The position numbers were made by a program, and so were the translations under genes. Of a stretch of DNA of 64,000 nucleotides, positions 29,520-40,499 are shown one piece after another. The DNA is from Gemmobacter sp. 24YEA27. Its GTDB lineage: Bacteria > Pseudomonadota > Alphaproteobacteria > Rhodobacterales > Rhodobacteraceae. How positions within the stretch are numbered: position 1 is the stretch's first letter; each line of letters begins with the position of its first letter. The notes below the pieces were generated by a model. It was given only the letters and a program-made list of their open reading frames with translations, ran no database searches and was not told the origin of the DNA. The DNA lies in contig NZ_JASJPW010000001.1 of the NCBI RefSeq assembly GCF_030052995.1, forward strand, positions 423,501-487,500, in the 5' to 3' direction.

Positions 29520-32500
29520 TCAGACCTGCGCGCGCTGCAAGGCAGCCTGGACCCTGGCGGGATCCACCGGCATCAGCCGGGGCACCCTGGTCCAGAGGAT
29601 CGCCGCCCTGATCTCGCGCCCGGGGTAAATCAGCGCCGCCGCATGGGCATAGGCACCAAGCTGGCGCAGATAGGGCTCGGGGATGCCGTCCTCACCGTCG
29701 GGCACCACGGCGTTCGATTTGAAATCGACCACCGTGATGCGGTCGGGCGTGATCACCAGCCGGTCGACCGAACCGGCCAGCCAGCCGCCATTCCAGGGCG
29801 CCGAAAGCTCGGCCTCGGCGAGGCTTCCCGGGCCGAACATCCAGGCCAGATCCGGCGCGGTCAGGATCGCCCGCGCCTCACCCAAAAGCACCTCGCCCGC
29901 GCCCAGCCTGGCCGCGAGCTGCGGCCAGGCCGCAACTGGCGCCTCTGCCAGATGCTGCAGCAAAAGATGCAGCCTGGTGCCGCGTTCCAGCGGGTCATCC
30001 TCCTCGAAATCCAGCACCAGGTGGAATCGTCCGCCTTCGACCTTGGCTTCGCCACCGCCTAAGCCCGAGGGCGACCAGATCCGCGGCGGTGCCACTGCGC
30101 CCGGCAGCGGCGCGAGGCTGAGCGCATGCTGCACCTCTGGCGCGGCTGCCGCCGCAGGGGCATCCCCCGGCCAGTCGCCAAACCCAAGACGGATGCGGCC
30201 GTCCTCGCCCGGCACAGCGCCCAGCGCCTCAGCCCCGGTCAGCGCCGCATGATGCCATGATCCCGGCCCCGCCTCGCCCGCCGCCGCGACGATCAGCCAG
30301 TGCTTTGCCCGCGTCATCGCCACGTAAAGCAGCCGCAGGTTTTCGGCCTCACGCGCCGCCGCGCGGGCGGCTTTGGTCTCGGCGACGAGGCCGGTATCTT
30401 CTGCCTTGCGCCCCGACCAGGTGACCATGCCCTCACCGATCGCGAGGATCATGTCCTTATCGGTCAGCCGCCGGTCGCCGGTATCGGGCAGGATCACCAC
30501 CGGCGCCTCAAGGCCCTTCGATCCATGCACCGTCATGACGCGGATCAGCCGCCCCTCGCCCTCGGCCTGGCGCTTGACCTCGACCTCGCCGGCCTCCATC
30601 CAGACCAGAAACCCGGTCAGGCTGGGCACCTCGCCGCGCTCATAGGCCAGCGCCTGCTGCGACAGCTCGTCAATCGCATCCGCCGCTTCATCGCCCATCC
30701 GGCCCAGAAGGCGCGCGCGCCCCTGATGCCGCGTCAGCACCCGGTCCAGCAGATCATAGGGCCGCATATATTCGGCAAGCTTCCTCAGATCATCCAGCAC
30801 CGACAGCGTCCCGGGCTCGTCGAGATGGCGCAGACGCTCCCAGAGATAGCCCTTGCGCCCATGCGCCAGCGCGTAAAGCCGCGCTTCGGACCAGCCGAAC
30901 AGCGGCGAGCGCAGCACCTGGGCCAGTGCCAGATCATCCTCGGGCGTGTTGAGGAAGGACAAGAGCGCCAGCAGGTCACGCACCGCCAGCTCGCCGGTCA
31001 AAGTCAGCCGGTCCGGTCCGGCAATCGGCAGGCCAGCGGTCTTGCAGGCGCGGATCACCGCGTTGAAGATCGGCCCGCGCCGCTGCACGAGGATCAGGAA
31101 ATCCCCGGCATGAACCGGACGGAACCCGCCAGGCGCGCGGTGATCCGGGATCTGCCGGCCCTGCGCGATCATCTCTCCGATCTCAGCCGCAATCTGGCGG
31201 GCCAGCACTTCGGTCGCGTCTTCCTCGCCGACCTGGTCTATGGGGTCGAACCATTCGCCCGGCTCCGGGTCTTCGGGTTTCGGGACAACCGGCCAGACCT
31301 CCACCTTCCCGGGCAGCGCCTCATGGAAGGGGCGGTGGCGGAAGGCACCGCCAAGCGCCGCCTCGGCCTCGCCCGGGAAGGACTGATCGACCAGATCAAG
31401 CAGCGCGCGCGACGAGCGGAAGGAATATTCCAGCGCCTGTTCGGTGACCGGCACACCCGCCGCCGCAAAACCTTGCGCGAAACGGGTTTTTACCGCATCA
31501 AACCCCGCCACATCGGCGCCCTGGAAGGAATAGATCGACTGTTTCTTATCGCCGACCACGAAAAGCGACCGCTCGGTGTCGCGCGCGCCTTCCCCGGCCA
31601 TGAACTCTTCGGTCAGCGCCGCGATGATCTTCCATTGCGCGGGCGAGGTGTCCTGGGCCTCATCGACCAGCACATGGTCGATGGAGCCATCAAGGCGGTA
31701 CAGCACCCATGGCGCCACACTCGGGTCGGTCAGCAAGGCCGTCGCGCGGGTGATGAAATCATCGAAATCGAGCCAGCCATGCGTGGCTTTCGCGCCCTCA
31801 TAGCGGCGCAGGAAATCAGCGGCGAACCGCTGCAGCGCCAGCGCCTTGCGGAACGCGCCAAGGCCAAGCCGCAGCGGCCGACCGCCTTCGACCCGCCGCA
31901 TCAGCGATTGCAGCCCGTCGAGATGCGTGCCCAACGTCAGACGGCAGTCTTTGGTCGGGAAAGTGTCCAGCTTTGCCCCGAACGGCGCTTTCGCCGTGGC
32001 GCCGAACAGGAACAGCCCCTCCAGCACCGGCAGAGCCGCGATCCCCAGCGCGGGCAAAGCCGCAAGTGCAGCCCCTGCCTTCTGGTCGGTCACCTTTGAC
32101 GAGGACATCAGCACCGGCGCCACCGCCGCCAGCATGGCCTGATCACCCGGCCCGAAGACCTCTTCCTCCAGTGCCGCCTCATCAAGGCCTGGCGGCAGCC
32201 CGAAGGCCACCCGCAGCGCGGCCTCTTCCGGCACCTGCATCAGCTCGGCCCGCATCCCGGTGAGTTTTGCGAGGAAAGGATCGATCCGTTCGCCCACCTC
32301 GGGCAGGATCGCCTCGAACAGCCCGCGTGCCTCGCCTTCGGCCATTTCTTCAAGGATCTGGTTGCGCAGAAGTTCCGCCGACCGGTCGTCAAGTTCGCTG
32401 AAAGACGGGCTGACCCCGGCCTCCAGCGGAAAGCGCCGCAACAGACCGGCGCAGAAGGAGTGAATGGTCTGAATGCGGATGCCGCCCGGCGTCTCGATGG

Positions 32501-32831
32501 CGCGGGCAAAGAGCTGGCGGGCGCGTTTCAGCGCGGCTTCCGACAGATCGCCGCCTTCGCCCAGATCGCCAAGGTTCCGGCGCAGCCCCGCATCCGGCGC
32601 CATCGCCCATTCCCCCAGCCGGCGGAAGAGACGGTTCTGCATCTCTGCGGCGGCGGCCTTGGTATAGGTCAGGCAGAGGATGTTCTGCGGGTCGGTGCCG
32701 CGCAGCAAAAGCCGCGCCACCCTGTCGGTCAGCACCTTGGTCTTGCCAGACCCCGCGTTGGCCACCAGCCAGACATTGACCGAAGGATCTGCCGCCGCGA
32801 TCTGCGCCAGGGATGCCGGATGCTGGGTCAT
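29520..32831 (-). CDS. addA: Double-strand break repair helicase AddA
   Basis: AddA is the UvrD-like helicase/nuclease of the AddAB complex, which resects double-strand ends for RecA. The 1103-residue protein has Walker [25 protein letters not shown] (motif II), [14 protein letters not shown] (motif V) and a C-terminal nuclease block VVDFKSNAV. The ATG overlaps the addB stop (ATGA), so the two subunits are co-translated. Confidence 0.94.
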   Translation of the reverse strand: MTQHPASLAQIAAADPSVNVWLVANAGSGKTKVLTDRVARLLLRGTDPQNILCLTYTKAAAAEMQNRLFRRLGEWAMAPDAGLRRNLGDLGEGGDLSEAALKRARQLFARAIETPGGIRIQTIHSFCAGLLRRFPLEAGVSPSFSELDDRSAELLRNQILEEMAEGEARGLFEAILPEVGERIDPFLAKLTGMRAELMQVPEEAALRVAFGLPPGLDEAALEEEVFGPGDQAMLAAVAPVLMSSSKVTDQKAGAALAALPALGIAALPVLEGLFLFGATAKAPFGAKLDTFPTKDCRLTLGTHLDGLQSLMRRVEGGRPLRLGLGAFRKALALQRFAADFLRRYEGAKATHGWLDFDDFITRATALLTDPSVAPWVLYRLDGSIDHVLVDEAQDTSPAQWKIIAALTEEFMAGEGARDTERSLFVVGDKKQSIYSFQGADVAGFDAVKTRFAQGFAAAGVPVTEQALEYSFRSSRALLDLVDQSFPGEAEAALGGAFRHRPFHEALPGKVEVWPVVPKPEDPEPGEWFDPIDQVGEEDATEVLARQIAAEIGEMIAQGRQIPDHRAPGGFRPVHAGDFLILVQRRGPIFNAVIRACKTAGLPIAGPDRLTLTGELAVRDLLALLSFLNTPEDDLALAQVLRSPLFGWSEARLYALAHGRKGYLWERLRHLDEPGTLSVLDDLRKLAEYMRPYDLLDRVLTRHQGRARLLGRMGDEAADAIDELSQQALAYERGEVPSLTGFLVWMEAGEVEVKRQAEGEGRLIRVMTVHGSKGLEAPVVILPDTGDRRLTDKDMILAIGEGMVTWSGRKAEDTGLVAETKAARAAAREAENLRLLYVAMTRAKHWLIVAAAGEAGPGSWHHAALTGAEALGAVPGEDGRIRLGFGDWPGDAPAAAAAPEVQHALSLAPLPGAVAPPRIWSPSGLGGGEAKVEGGRFHLVLDFEEDDPLERGTRLHLLLQHLAEAPVAAWPQLAARLGAGEVLLGEARAILTAPDLAWMFGPGSLAEAELSAPWNGGWLAGSVDRLVITPDRITVVDFKSNAVVPDGEDGIPEPYLRQLGAYAHAAALIYPGREIRAAILWTRVPRLMPVDPARVQAALQRAQV

Positions 32832-35752
32832 GGCATATCCTCCGGTTCGGCCTGTTCAGTGATGTCCCATTCGCCAAACCGCGCGAGATTATCATAATCG
32901 CTGTGCTCGCGCGCGCCCAGCATGGCCTGGCGCGCGGTATAGCCCCGCTCAGGGTCTTCCCAGGCGCGGATCAGGCGGCGGAATTCTTCCAGCAGCCGGT
33001 GCAGATCATCGGGGCCGAGAACCGCCGAGATCGTCTTCAGATCGGCCGCGAGGCGGATATAGGCGATCTCGACCTCATCGGGGAAACCGGCCTCGGGAAA
33101 GCCGCCAAGGCTCGCCATCACCGCCGCCAGATGCAGCTGTTTCGCGAACGCCGCCTGCTGCTTTTCCGTCGGCGGCGCGCCGGTCTTGTAATCGACGATC
33201 CTCAGCTTGCCCTCAGCCGTCACATCCAGCCGGTCGGGTTTGCCGACCAGCACGAAATCGGGATCCTTCAGCTCGACCCGGTATTTCTGTTCCAGCGAGA
33301 CCACCTCGCCGCCTTCGGCCAGAAGCCCCTGCACGAAAGGCATCGCCAGCTCCGCCATCCGCGCCCGCCAGATCGCGCGCATCGCGGGCCAGGCCACGTC
33401 TTCCTCCAGCACCCGGTCGGTGATCCGCATCAGTGCGGCTGCGGCGTCAGCAGCCGTGGGCGGCAGGCCTTCGCGCAAAAGCGCCTCGGGCACCTTGTGC
33501 AGGATCTCGCCCCTGAGCCGCGCATCGGCCATCGGACGCAAGGGCATCAGCGGGCGCAGCCGCAACAGGTGGCGCGCATAGATCGCATAAGGATCGCGGA
33601 TCAGCTTTTCGATCTCGGTCAGCGAAAGCGATTTCGGACGGTCCGCCACCTTCGGGCGGGGCGAGGGGCGGCGCGCGCGCGCCGAGAGGATCGGCGCTGC
33701 CACAAGACCCGCATCCCGGATCAGCCGGTCGCCGCGCGCTTTCATCGCGGCAAGCGCGACGCGCCCGCCCTGATCTGGCAGACCATCGAGCAGGTTCATC
33801 AGCCGGTTCAGCCAGCGGGACGGCACGGTTTCAGCCTCGGCATTCCTGTGCGCGTGGCTCAGCACCACTTCGGGCGCCGCGACCGCCATCTGGAAGTCAT
33901 GTGCCGAAAGCCCGATGCGGCGCTCGGGCAGCAAAAGCCCCAGCTCCATCCGCATCTTGCGGTTCAGCCAGGGGTCCGGGTCGGGCTGCGCCGGCCAGAC
34001 GCCCTCGGTCAGACCGGCAAGCACCACAAGATCTGCGCCCTGGACCCGCGCTTCCTGGGCGCCAAGGATCACGATCCGCTCATCCGCCGGGATCAGGCTG
34101 CGCACCTGGGCGCGGTTGATCACCCCATCCGCCAGTGCGGCATAATCGCCAAGGCCGAGATGCAGCGCCCCGGGCGCCTCGGCGGCGAGGTCTTCGATCA
34201 CCCGCAGCGCCGCTTCGCCCGCCGCATCCTGCCAGAGCCTGCCGGTCCCGGCATCAGTCCCGCGCGCGAAAGCCTCGGCCAGCGCCCGGTGCCGGGTGAT
34301 CAGATCGGGGAGGGGTGCCGGGGTGCAGGCCTCCAGCTCTGCCAGCACCGCGCCGAGCCAGTCCGCCCAGGGTGCCGCGAAGGGATCGCGCTGCTCTGCC
34401 GCCCAGGCCTGCAGCGAGGCGAGATCAGGATAGGCCGGACCGCGCGCCCTGAGCCGCAGTTCCAGCTCATGCGTCAGCCGCAGATGCGGGCCGCGCTGAT
34501 CGGTCGAGAAGCACAAAGGGTGCTTCAGCAGCGTCAGCACCTCATCTGCCATCAGCCGCTTGCCCATGCCGCGCGCGACCAGCCGCAGCATCCGCCCCGC
34601 CGGGCTGTGGATGAGCGGCGAACCGGCGGAATCGTCCGGGACCAGCCGCCAGCGGTCCAGCGCCGCCGTCACCCGCCGCGTGAGGTCACGGTCCGGTGTC
34701 AAAAGCGCCGCGCGTTTTCCCGCCGCCACCGCCTCGCGCAGACAAAGGGCAATCGCCTGGGCCTCGTCACGCGGGCTCGCGGCCTCGATCAGCGTCATGC
34801 GCGCGGTTGCGGCCTGCAAATCGCCCAGATCCGGCCCCTGCGCGATCCATTGATCGGTGACCGGCGCCGGACGAAGCGCCAGCGAAATCAGCCGGCCCCG
34901 CGCCGGATCGACGGCGCCCTGGCCGTCCCAGTCCTGCACATTGCCGGGGCCAAGGCCCAGCGTCTGCATCAGCCGGTGGTAGCGATATTGCGGGTGATCC
35001 TCCTGGCCGGTCCCGTCAGCAAGGCTGGCCCAGACCTCCTCCGGCTGATCGAAATCAAAGCCCGGCACCAGGATCGCGCCCTGCGGCAGCCGCGCCACTG
35101 CCTGCATCAGCAAAGCCGATGTTCCGCGCGAGCCGGTCGATCCGGCCACAATCACCGGATCGGGGGTCGGTGCCGCCTCCCAGGCGCTGATCTGCGCCAA
35201 AAGCGCAAGCCGCAGCCGCGCCTCGCTGTCCGGCGCCGCCCCTTCGGTGAAAAACTGCGCGATCAGCGAGACGAAACGGCGGGTGCGCGACCAATGCGCG
35301 GCATGGCCCTCGATATCAAGGAGGTCAAGCGCGCCCGGATCCACCTCTTCCGCCCGCATCTCATCCATCAGCCCAGCAAGGCTGTCGGCCAGGTCATAAA
35401 GCGCGTGACGCGGCGCGAGATCGGGCTCTGCCGCCAGCAGCCGGTCGATCAGCACCGCCAGTTCCAGCCGCCGCCCCAAAGGCGAGGCGGCCTCGACCTG
35501 GCCCGTCAGCAAAGGATCATTCCCCGGTTCCGACACCAGTTTCAGCCGGGGCAGGAAACCGGCGCCCTGGGCCAGCAGCGTCTCGCGCAAGCGGCGGCGC
35601 ATCCGCTGGCTGTTCAGATAAACCGTCACCCGCGCCATGGCCTCGGGCGGCCGGCCTTCAAGCCGCATGCGCAGGCCCGCCGCCAGCCTTGCGGGGAAAT
35701 CCACGCCGGGGGGCAGGCCGAAGAGGCGGGGTCCGGATCCGGGGAACATCAT
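32828..35752 (-). CDS. addB: Double-strand break repair protein AddB
   Basis: AddB is the second nuclease subunit of AddAB. The 974-residue protein ends with a RecB-like nuclease domain containing LRIVDYKTGAPP; its N-terminal half is the alphaproteobacterial AddB type, with weak helicase resemblance. The start ATG at 35752 (or the adjacent ATG at 35749) overlaps the murU stop. An open frame of about 1000 codons exists on the opposite strand and is a composition artefact. Confidence 0.92.
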   Translation of the reverse strand: MMFPGSGPRLFGLPPGVDFPARLAAGLRMRLEGRPPEAMARVTVYLNSQRMRRRLRETLLAQGAGFLPRLKLVSEPGNDPLLTGQVEAASPLGRRLELAVLIDRLLAAEPDLAPRHALYDLADSLAGLMDEMRAEEVDPGALDLLDIEGHAAHWSRTRRFVSLIAQFFTEGAAPDSEARLRLALLAQISAWEAAPTPDPVIVAGSTGSRGTSALLMQAVARLPQGAILVPGFDFDQPEEVWASLADGTGQEDHPQYRYHRLMQTLGLGPGNVQDWDGQGAVDPARGRLISLALRPAPVTDQWIAQGPDLGDLQAATARMTLIEAASPRDEAQAIALCLREAVAAGKRAALLTPDRDLTRRVTAALDRWRLVPDDSAGSPLIHSPAGRMLRLVARGMGKRLMADEVLTLLKHPLCFSTDQRGPHLRLTHELELRLRARGPAYPDLASLQAWAAEQRDPFAAPWADWLGAVLAELEACTPAPLPDLITRHRALAEAFARGTDAGTGRLWQDAAGEAALRVIEDLAAEAPGALHLGLGDYAALADGVINRAQVRSLIPADERIVILGAQEARVQGADLVVLAGLTEGVWPAQPDPDPWLNRKMRMELGLLLPERRIGLSAHDFQMAVAAPEVVLSHAHRNAEAETVPSRWLNRLMNLLDGLPDQGGRVALAAMKARGDRLIRDAGLVAAPILSARARRPSPRPKVADRPKSLSLTEIEKLIRDPYAIYARHLLRLRPLMPLRPMADARLRGEILHKVPEALLREGLPPTAADAAAALMRITDRVLEEDVAWPAMRAIWRARMAELAMPFVQGLLAEGGEVVSLEQKYRVELKDPDFVLVGKPDRLDVTAEGKLRIVDYKTGAPPTEKQQAAFAKQLHLAAVMASLGGFPEAGFPDEVEIAYIRLAADLKTISAVLGPDDLHRLLEEFRRLIRAWEDPERGYTARQAMLGAREHSDYDNLARFGEWDITEQAEPEDMP

Positions 35753-36462
35753 GTCGCCAGCAAAGCCCCGGCCTCGGCGAGGCCTTCGGGGCTGCCGACA
35801 TCGCACCAGCCGCCCTCCCAGATCAGACCGTAAGCGCGGTCGTTGCGGATCATGTCATCCCAGGCGAGGTTCAGGGAAAACACCCGCTCAGGGTGGCTCA
35901 ACAGCCAGTCCGTGCGCAGGATCTGCGCGCCGAGATAGACCATGCCATTCGGGTCAAGGTCTTCGCCGGTCTCGCTGTCGCGGCGCATCCGCGTCAGGCG
36001 GCCATCCGCGCCCAGCGAGAAATCTGCCCCGCCCTTGCGGCCCGGCAGGCCCTCGCGCGGCTTTACCAGCAACAGCGCCCCCATCTGCAAGGGGTCCCAG
36101 GCCTGTGCCAGCGCCGAGAGGGGGTTGCCGTCCGTCCAGACCACATCCGGGTTGAGCGTCATCACCGCGCCATGGCCAAGTGCCGGCAGCGCCGCCTTCA
36201 GCCCGCCGCCGGTCTCGAGGATCTCGGGTTCATGGCTGATGCGGACCGGGCGGCCCCTCAGATGATCGGCGATCTGCTGCGAGAGGTAATGCGTATTGAC
36301 CACCACCGGGTCGCAGCCTGCCCCGGCCCCCAGATCCAGCGCGCGGTCGAGGAGGCTCTGCCCGGCGACCTCGATCAGAGGCTTCGGTCGGTTCCGGGTC
36401 AGTTCGCGCATGCGGGTGCCGAAACCGGCGGCAAAAACCATCAGGGGGAAGGCGGGCTGCAT
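35749..36462 (-). CDS. murU: N-acetylmuramate-1-phosphate uridylyltransferase (MurU-like)
   Basis: A 237-residue sugar nucleotidyltransferase with the UTP-binding motif FAAGFGTRMRELTRNRPKPL at the N-terminus. Next to an AmgK-like kinase this is most likely MurU, which makes UDP-MurNAc in cell-wall recycling, bypassing MurA and fosfomycin sensitivity in organisms where it was studied. The start lies within the end of amgK (22-base overlap) and its stop overlaps addB. Confidence 0.83.
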   Translation of the reverse strand: MQPAFPLMVFAAGFGTRMRELTRNRPKPLIEVAGQSLLDRALDLGAGAGCDPVVVNTHYLSQQIADHLRGRPVRISHEPEILETGGGLKAALPALGHGAVMTLNPDVVWTDGNPLSALAQAWDPLQMGALLLVKPREGLPGRKGGADFSLGADGRLTRMRRDSETGEDLDPNGMVYLGAQILRTDWLLSHPERVFSLNLAWDDMIRNDRAYGLIWEGGWCDVGSPEGLAEAGALLAT

Positions 36463-37439
36463 GACCTGATCCTTTCAATGATGGCGGGCGTGGGGTCTGG
36501 CAGGAGAGCGAGGGTTTCACCGCGCAGTTCCGCCAGGACCGGATGGGCGAGGTTGCGCAGCAGCTGGCCCCAGACCCGGGGCAGAAAGGCAAGATAGCGA
36601 TCCTTGCCCGCCACCATGGTCAGCCGCGCGAAAATCCCGATGATCCGCAGCGCCCGAAGCGCGCCAAGCGTGGCATAGGCCGCCGTGATATCGCCCCGCC
36701 CGCTCTGTTTCGCGAAATGCGCCACCATCGCGGCCTCGACCCCGGGTGACACGTCACGCCGCGCATCCTGCAACAAGGATACGAGATCATATTCCGGCTG
36801 CCCCATCTGACCGAGCTGGAAATCCAGCAACCCGACCCGTGCGACGCCCTGACGATCGGGCAGCCAGAGAAGGTTCTCGGCATGGTAATCGCGCAGGATC
36901 AGGACACGCGGCCCGTCGGCATGGGCGCGGATTGCGACCTCGAGCGCCTTCAGGAACGGCGTCGCATCGGAGCGTGTGCCGGTGGCGGCAAAGCCATAGA
37001 ATTCCGACGCCAGAGCGGCTGACGCGGCCCAGTCCTCCGCACTCAGATCTGGCAAAGGGCTGGGCGGCGCAGCGCCTTGCAGGCGGATCAGCACATCCAC
37101 CGCCGCCGTGTAAAGCGGCAGTTCCGCTGCGGCATCGGCCTCAAGCAGCCGCGCATAGATCCCGTCACCGAGATCCTCGATCAGCATGAGGCCCTGCGCC
37201 TCATCCATCGCAAGTGTCGCCGGGGGCGAGAGCCCGAGATCCGCCAGATGCGCGCCGATCCGGTGGAAATCGCCGATATCATCGCCACATCCGGGCGGCG
37301 CATCCATCAGGACCGCACGCTGATCGCCCAGCACCAGCCGCTCATAGGACCTGGCCGAGGCATCCCCCGCGAGATGACTGCGCCGGGCCGCAGCCCAGCC
37401 GGCCCGGGCCAGGAACTCTGTCTTTGCAACCTCTCTCAT
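36441..37439 (-). CDS. amgK: N-acetylmuramate/N-acetylglucosamine kinase (AmgK-like)
   Basis: A 332-residue kinase of the aminoglycoside-phosphotransferase fold. LILRDYHAENLLWL is the catalytic loop and GLLDFQLGQMG the metal-binding segment. Paired with MurU it should phosphorylate the anomeric carbon of recycled MurNAc. Its ATG overlaps the tsaE stop by four bases. The specificity is inferred from the pairing, not seen directly. Confidence 0.83.
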   Translation of the reverse strand: MREVAKTEFLARAGWAAARRSHLAGDASARSYERLVLGDQRAVLMDAPPGCGDDIGDFHRIGAHLADLGLSPPATLAMDEAQGLMLIEDLGDGIYARLLEADAAAELPLYTAAVDVLIRLQGAAPPSPLPDLSAEDWAASAALASEFYGFAATGTRSDATPFLKALEVAIRAHADGPRVLILRDYHAENLLWLPDRQGVARVGLLDFQLGQMGQPEYDLVSLLQDARRDVSPGVEAAMVAHFAKQSGRGDITAAYATLGALRALRIIGIFARLTMVAGKDRYLAFLPRVWGQLLRNLAHPVLAELRGETLALLPDPTPAIIERIRSCSPPSP

Positions 37440-37891
37440 GGCGCCCTAGCGAGGCAGGCGAGGAAACCCTCCGGCCCGGTGACCAGCAGCCGCCGCCCTT
37501 CCCCCTCATAGGACAGCGTCACGCGGATCGCCTCGTCAGGCGCATAGTGCCCCAGCCTGTCGGGCCATTCGATCAGCAGGATGTCGCGCCCGATGGCTTC
37601 GGCGAGACCCAGCTCTTCGACCTCGCCAATATGGCTCAGCCGGTAGAGGTCGGCATGCCAGACCTCTCCGGCTTCGGTCTCGTAGCTTTGCACCAGGGTG
37701 AAGGTGGGCGAAGGCACGTCGATTTCAGCCCCTGCCATGGCGCGGATCGCCGCGCGGGCGAGATGCGACTTCCCGGCGCCAACCGGGCCTTCCAGCAACA
37801 CGGTCATGCCAGGGCGCAGGCACAGCCCGAACCGCGCCCCGAACAGGCGCGCCGCCTCTTCATCGGGCAGGAACAGATCGACAGATTTCAT
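37436..37891 (-). CDS. tsaE: tRNA threonylcarbamoyladenosine synthesis ATPase TsaE
   Basis: TsaE is the P-loop ATPase of the TsaBDE complex that makes t6A at position 37 of ANN-decoding tRNAs. The 151-residue protein has Walker A EGPVGAGKSHLARA, FTLVQSYE and HADLYRL, in the usual order and length. It is the first gene of the tsaE-amgK-murU-addB-addA unit. Confidence 0.92.
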   Translation of the reverse strand: MKSVDLFLPDEEAARLFGARFGLCLRPGMTVLLEGPVGAGKSHLARAAIRAMAGAEIDVPSPTFTLVQSYETEAGEVWHADLYRLSHIGEVEELGLAEAIGRDILLIEWPDRLGHYAPDEAIRVTLSYEGEGRRLLVTGPEGFLACLARAP

Positions 37892-37929
37892 GGCGCGAGT
37901 TTCGGCTTTTGCCCGGTCAGGCGCAAGCC

Positions 37930-39030
37930 TCAGCCGATCTGACCGCGCCGCCCGGCAGTCTGGCCGCGGTCCAGCAGGATATGATCGAGGATCACACAGG
38001 CCATCATCGCCTCACCCACCGGCACCGCGCGGATGCCGACACAGGGGTCGTGGCGGCCCTTGGTCACAAGGTCGAGCTCCTGGCCGAATTCGTTCACGGT
38101 GCGGCGCGGCGTCAGGATCGACGAGGTCGGCTTGACCGCAAAGCGGCAGACCACCGGCTGACCGGTGGAAATTCCGCCGAGGATCCCGCCCGCGTGGTTC
38201 GACAGGAACTCGACCCCATCCTGGCCCATCCGCATCTCATCGGCATTCTCGACCCCGGTCAGTGCGGCCGAGGCCATGCCATCGCCGATCTCGACACCTT
38301 TGACCGCATTGATCGACATCATCGCACTGGCCAGGTCAGAATCCAGCTTGCCATAAAGCGGCGCGCCGATCCCTGGCGGCACGCCCTCGGCCACCACCTC
38401 GATCACCGCACCCACCGAATTATGCGACCGGCGCAGATCGTCGAGATAGACCGCCCAGTCCTGCGCCGCGACAATATCAGGGCAGAAGAACGGGTTCTCG
38501 CGGATCTGGCCCGCATCAAACCGCAACCGGTCGATCTTTTTCTCGCCCATCTGCACCATATAGCCGGTGATCGACACCCCGGGCGCGATCATGTCGAGAA
38601 CCGCCCGCGCAACCCCCCCGCCGCGACCCGCGCCGCCGTCTCCCGCGCCGAAGACCGCCCGCCGCCGCGATAGTCGCGCAGGCCATATTTCAGATGATAG
38701 GCGACATCAGCATGACCGGGGCGGAAGGCATGGGCGATCTCGCCATAATCCTTGCTGCGCTGGTCGGTATTCTCGATCATCAGCTGGATAGGCGTGCCGG
38801 TCGTCACGCCGTCAAACACGCCCGACAGGATCTTCACCTCATCCGCCTCACGCCGCTGCGTGGTGAATTTCGAGGTGCCGGGTTTCCTCAGATCCAGCCA
38901 GGGCTGAATATCGCCCTCGGTCAGCCGCACGCCCGGAGGACAGCCATCCACCGTGCAGCCAAGCGCCGGGCCGTGACTCTCGCCCCAGGTGGTGACGCGG
39001 AAGAGATGGCCGAATGTGTTGAGGCTCATG
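37930..39030 (-). CDS. aroC: Chorismate synthase (frameshifted as sequenced)
   Basis: AroC makes chorismate, the branch point for aromatic amino acids. The N-terminal frame starts [20 protein letters not shown], includes [14 protein letters not shown] and [17 protein letters not shown], and then breaks at the seven-base C run 38613-38619 (G run on the coding strand). Adding one G gives [16 protein letters not shown] and a continuous protein of 366 residues, the normal length. AroC is needed for growth without aromatic supplements, so a sequence error is the simplest reading. Confidence 0.9.
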
Positions 39031-39336
39031 ACGGTGCTCCGTGCTGACAGGGCGGGCTGACACAGGCGGCATAGCGCCCGCCCCTTGCAGGTTACAACCT
39101 CATTCCACAAAAAAGTGAAGCGCGGGGTTGAAATGGCACCGCCTGCCCCCATTTCACCGATGCGGGCCGGGCCCCTCTGGCACTCAGGGCCAGTTTCTTT
39201 CGGGAAACGCCTGGTGTGATGTCGGACCGCATCGGGAAACGCGCCCGATGGATTGCCCGGCATTTTTCCCGATCCGTATCCACGGTTCAGCTGACGGTCA
39301 TTCCCTCTGGCGCCTTGTGTAAAGGGCTATGGTCGG
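39031..39336. other. 306-base intergenic region between aroC and the TerC gene
   Basis: The two flanking genes diverge, so both promoters lie here. I find no supported gene. A GGAAAC/CGGGAAACGC sequence recurs (near 39201 and 39233), and the stretch near 39310-39325 (TTGTGTAAAG) could be a promoter -10 region for the TerC gene; this is weak. Confidence 0.3.
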
Positions 39337-40359
39337 ATGGAAATCCTGCTGACATTGTTTCTGGGCAAGCCGCTTTGGCTCTGGCTCACCTTCCTTGCAA
39401 TCGTCCTCGTGCTGCTGGTGCTTGACCTTGGCGTCCTGAACAAGGGCGACGAGGAAATCGGCGTCGCGAAAAGCCTGAAGCTCTCGGCCTTTTATGTCAC
39501 GCTGGGCGTCCTTTTCGCAGGCTTCGTCTGGTGGCAGGTCAGTGCCGAGGCGGCAGGCCTCTACCTGACCGCTTTCGTGGTCGAAAAATCACTGGCGATG
39601 GACAATGTTTTCGTCATCGCAATGATCTTCGGCTTCTTCGCGATCCCCCGCAAATACCAGCATCGGGCGCTGTTCTGGGGCATCCTCGGCGTGATCGTGC
39701 TGCGCGGGCTGATGATCGGCTTTGGCGCGGCTCTGGTGCAGAACTATCACTGGGTTCTCTATATCTTTGCCGCCTTCCTGATCTTCACCGGCCTTAAAAT
39801 GCTGCTCGCCAAAGAAGATCACGCCCCGGATATCGCCAGCAACCCCCTGCTGAAATTCCTGCGCAAACGCCTCAATGTCACAGACGAGCTGCATGGGCAC
39901 GCTTTTACCGTGCGCAAGGAAGACCCCGGAACCGGCAAGCTGAAGCTCTATGCCACGCCCCTTCTGCTGGCGCTGATCATGGTGGAAATCGCCGATGTGA
40001 TCTTCGCGGTAGATTCGGTCCCGGCGGTCTTCGCGATCACCTCTGACCCCTATATCGTCTTCACCTCGAATATCTTCGCGATCCTCGGGCTGCGCGCGCT
40101 CTACTTCGCGCTGGCCGCGATCCTGCACCGCTTCGCCTATCTGAAATATGCGCTGGCCGTGCTGCTGATCTTCATCGGCTCCAAGGTCTTTGTCGCCTCG
40201 CTGCTGGATCTCGAGAAATTCCCGGCCTCGGTCTCGCTCGGCGTCACTTTCGCGATCCTCGCCACCGGCGTGATTGTCTCGCTGTGGAAGACCCGCGGCC
40301 AGCCCGCACATGTCACCCTCCCGGGCGAGCCGGGCAACGACCACCCTGCCCGCCACTGA
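39337..40359 (+). CDS. TerC-family integral membrane protein (Alx-like)
   Basis: A 340-residue protein with about nine hydrophobic segments. VEKSLAMDNVFVIAMIF and VEIADVIFAVDSVPAVFAI hold the paired acidic residues of the TerC family. Family members such as Alx are linked to manganese export and alkaline or tellurite response; the substrate here is not known. The gene is monocistronic and followed by a GC-rich palindromic element. Confidence 0.88.
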   Translation: MEILLTLFLGKPLWLWLTFLAIVLVLLVLDLGVLNKGDEEIGVAKSLKLSAFYVTLGVLFAGFVWWQVSAEAAGLYLTAFVVEKSLAMDNVFVIAMIFGFFAIPRKYQHRALFWGILGVIVLRGLMIGFGAALVQNYHWVLYIFAAFLIFTGLKMLLAKEDHAPDIASNPLLKFLRKRLNVTDELHGHAFTVRKEDPGTGKLKLYATPLLLALIMVEIADVIFAVDSVPAVFAITSDPYIVFTSNIFAILGLRALYFALAAILHRFAYLKYALAVLLIFIGSKVFVASLLDLEKFPASVSLGVTFAILATGVIVSLWKTRGQPAHVTLPGEPGNDHPARH

Positions 40360-40400
40360 CCACTGAAAGGGGCGCTCACCCCGCCCCTTTCATCTGTCCT

Positions 40401-40456
40401 TAAATATCCCGGGGGGAGAGGCGCTTTTGCGCCTCCGGGGGGCTGGCCCCCCCGCC
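40401..40456. repeat. GC-rich palindromic intergenic element
   Basis: TAAATATCCCGGGGGG is followed by a hairpin GAGGCGC-TTTT-GCGCCTC and a second G-run/C-run hairpin. From memory, similar 'AAATATCCCGGGGG' palindromic blocks are scattered in Rhodobacteraceae genomes. The hairpins may also end TerC transcription. Confidence 0.5.
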
Positions 40457-40499
40457 TCCGCCGCCCCTTGCGCAGCACCGGCAATCCCCTATGCTCCGC

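Noticed and set aside
30300..32099. A 599-codon frame opposite addA
   Set aside because: Antisense to the helicase motifs of addA; composition typical of a shadow frame.
32813..35833. A 1006-codon open frame on the plus strand opposite addB
   Set aside because: It mirrors addB exactly, has Arg/His/Gln-rich antisense composition and no motif; long antisense frames are expected at this GC content.
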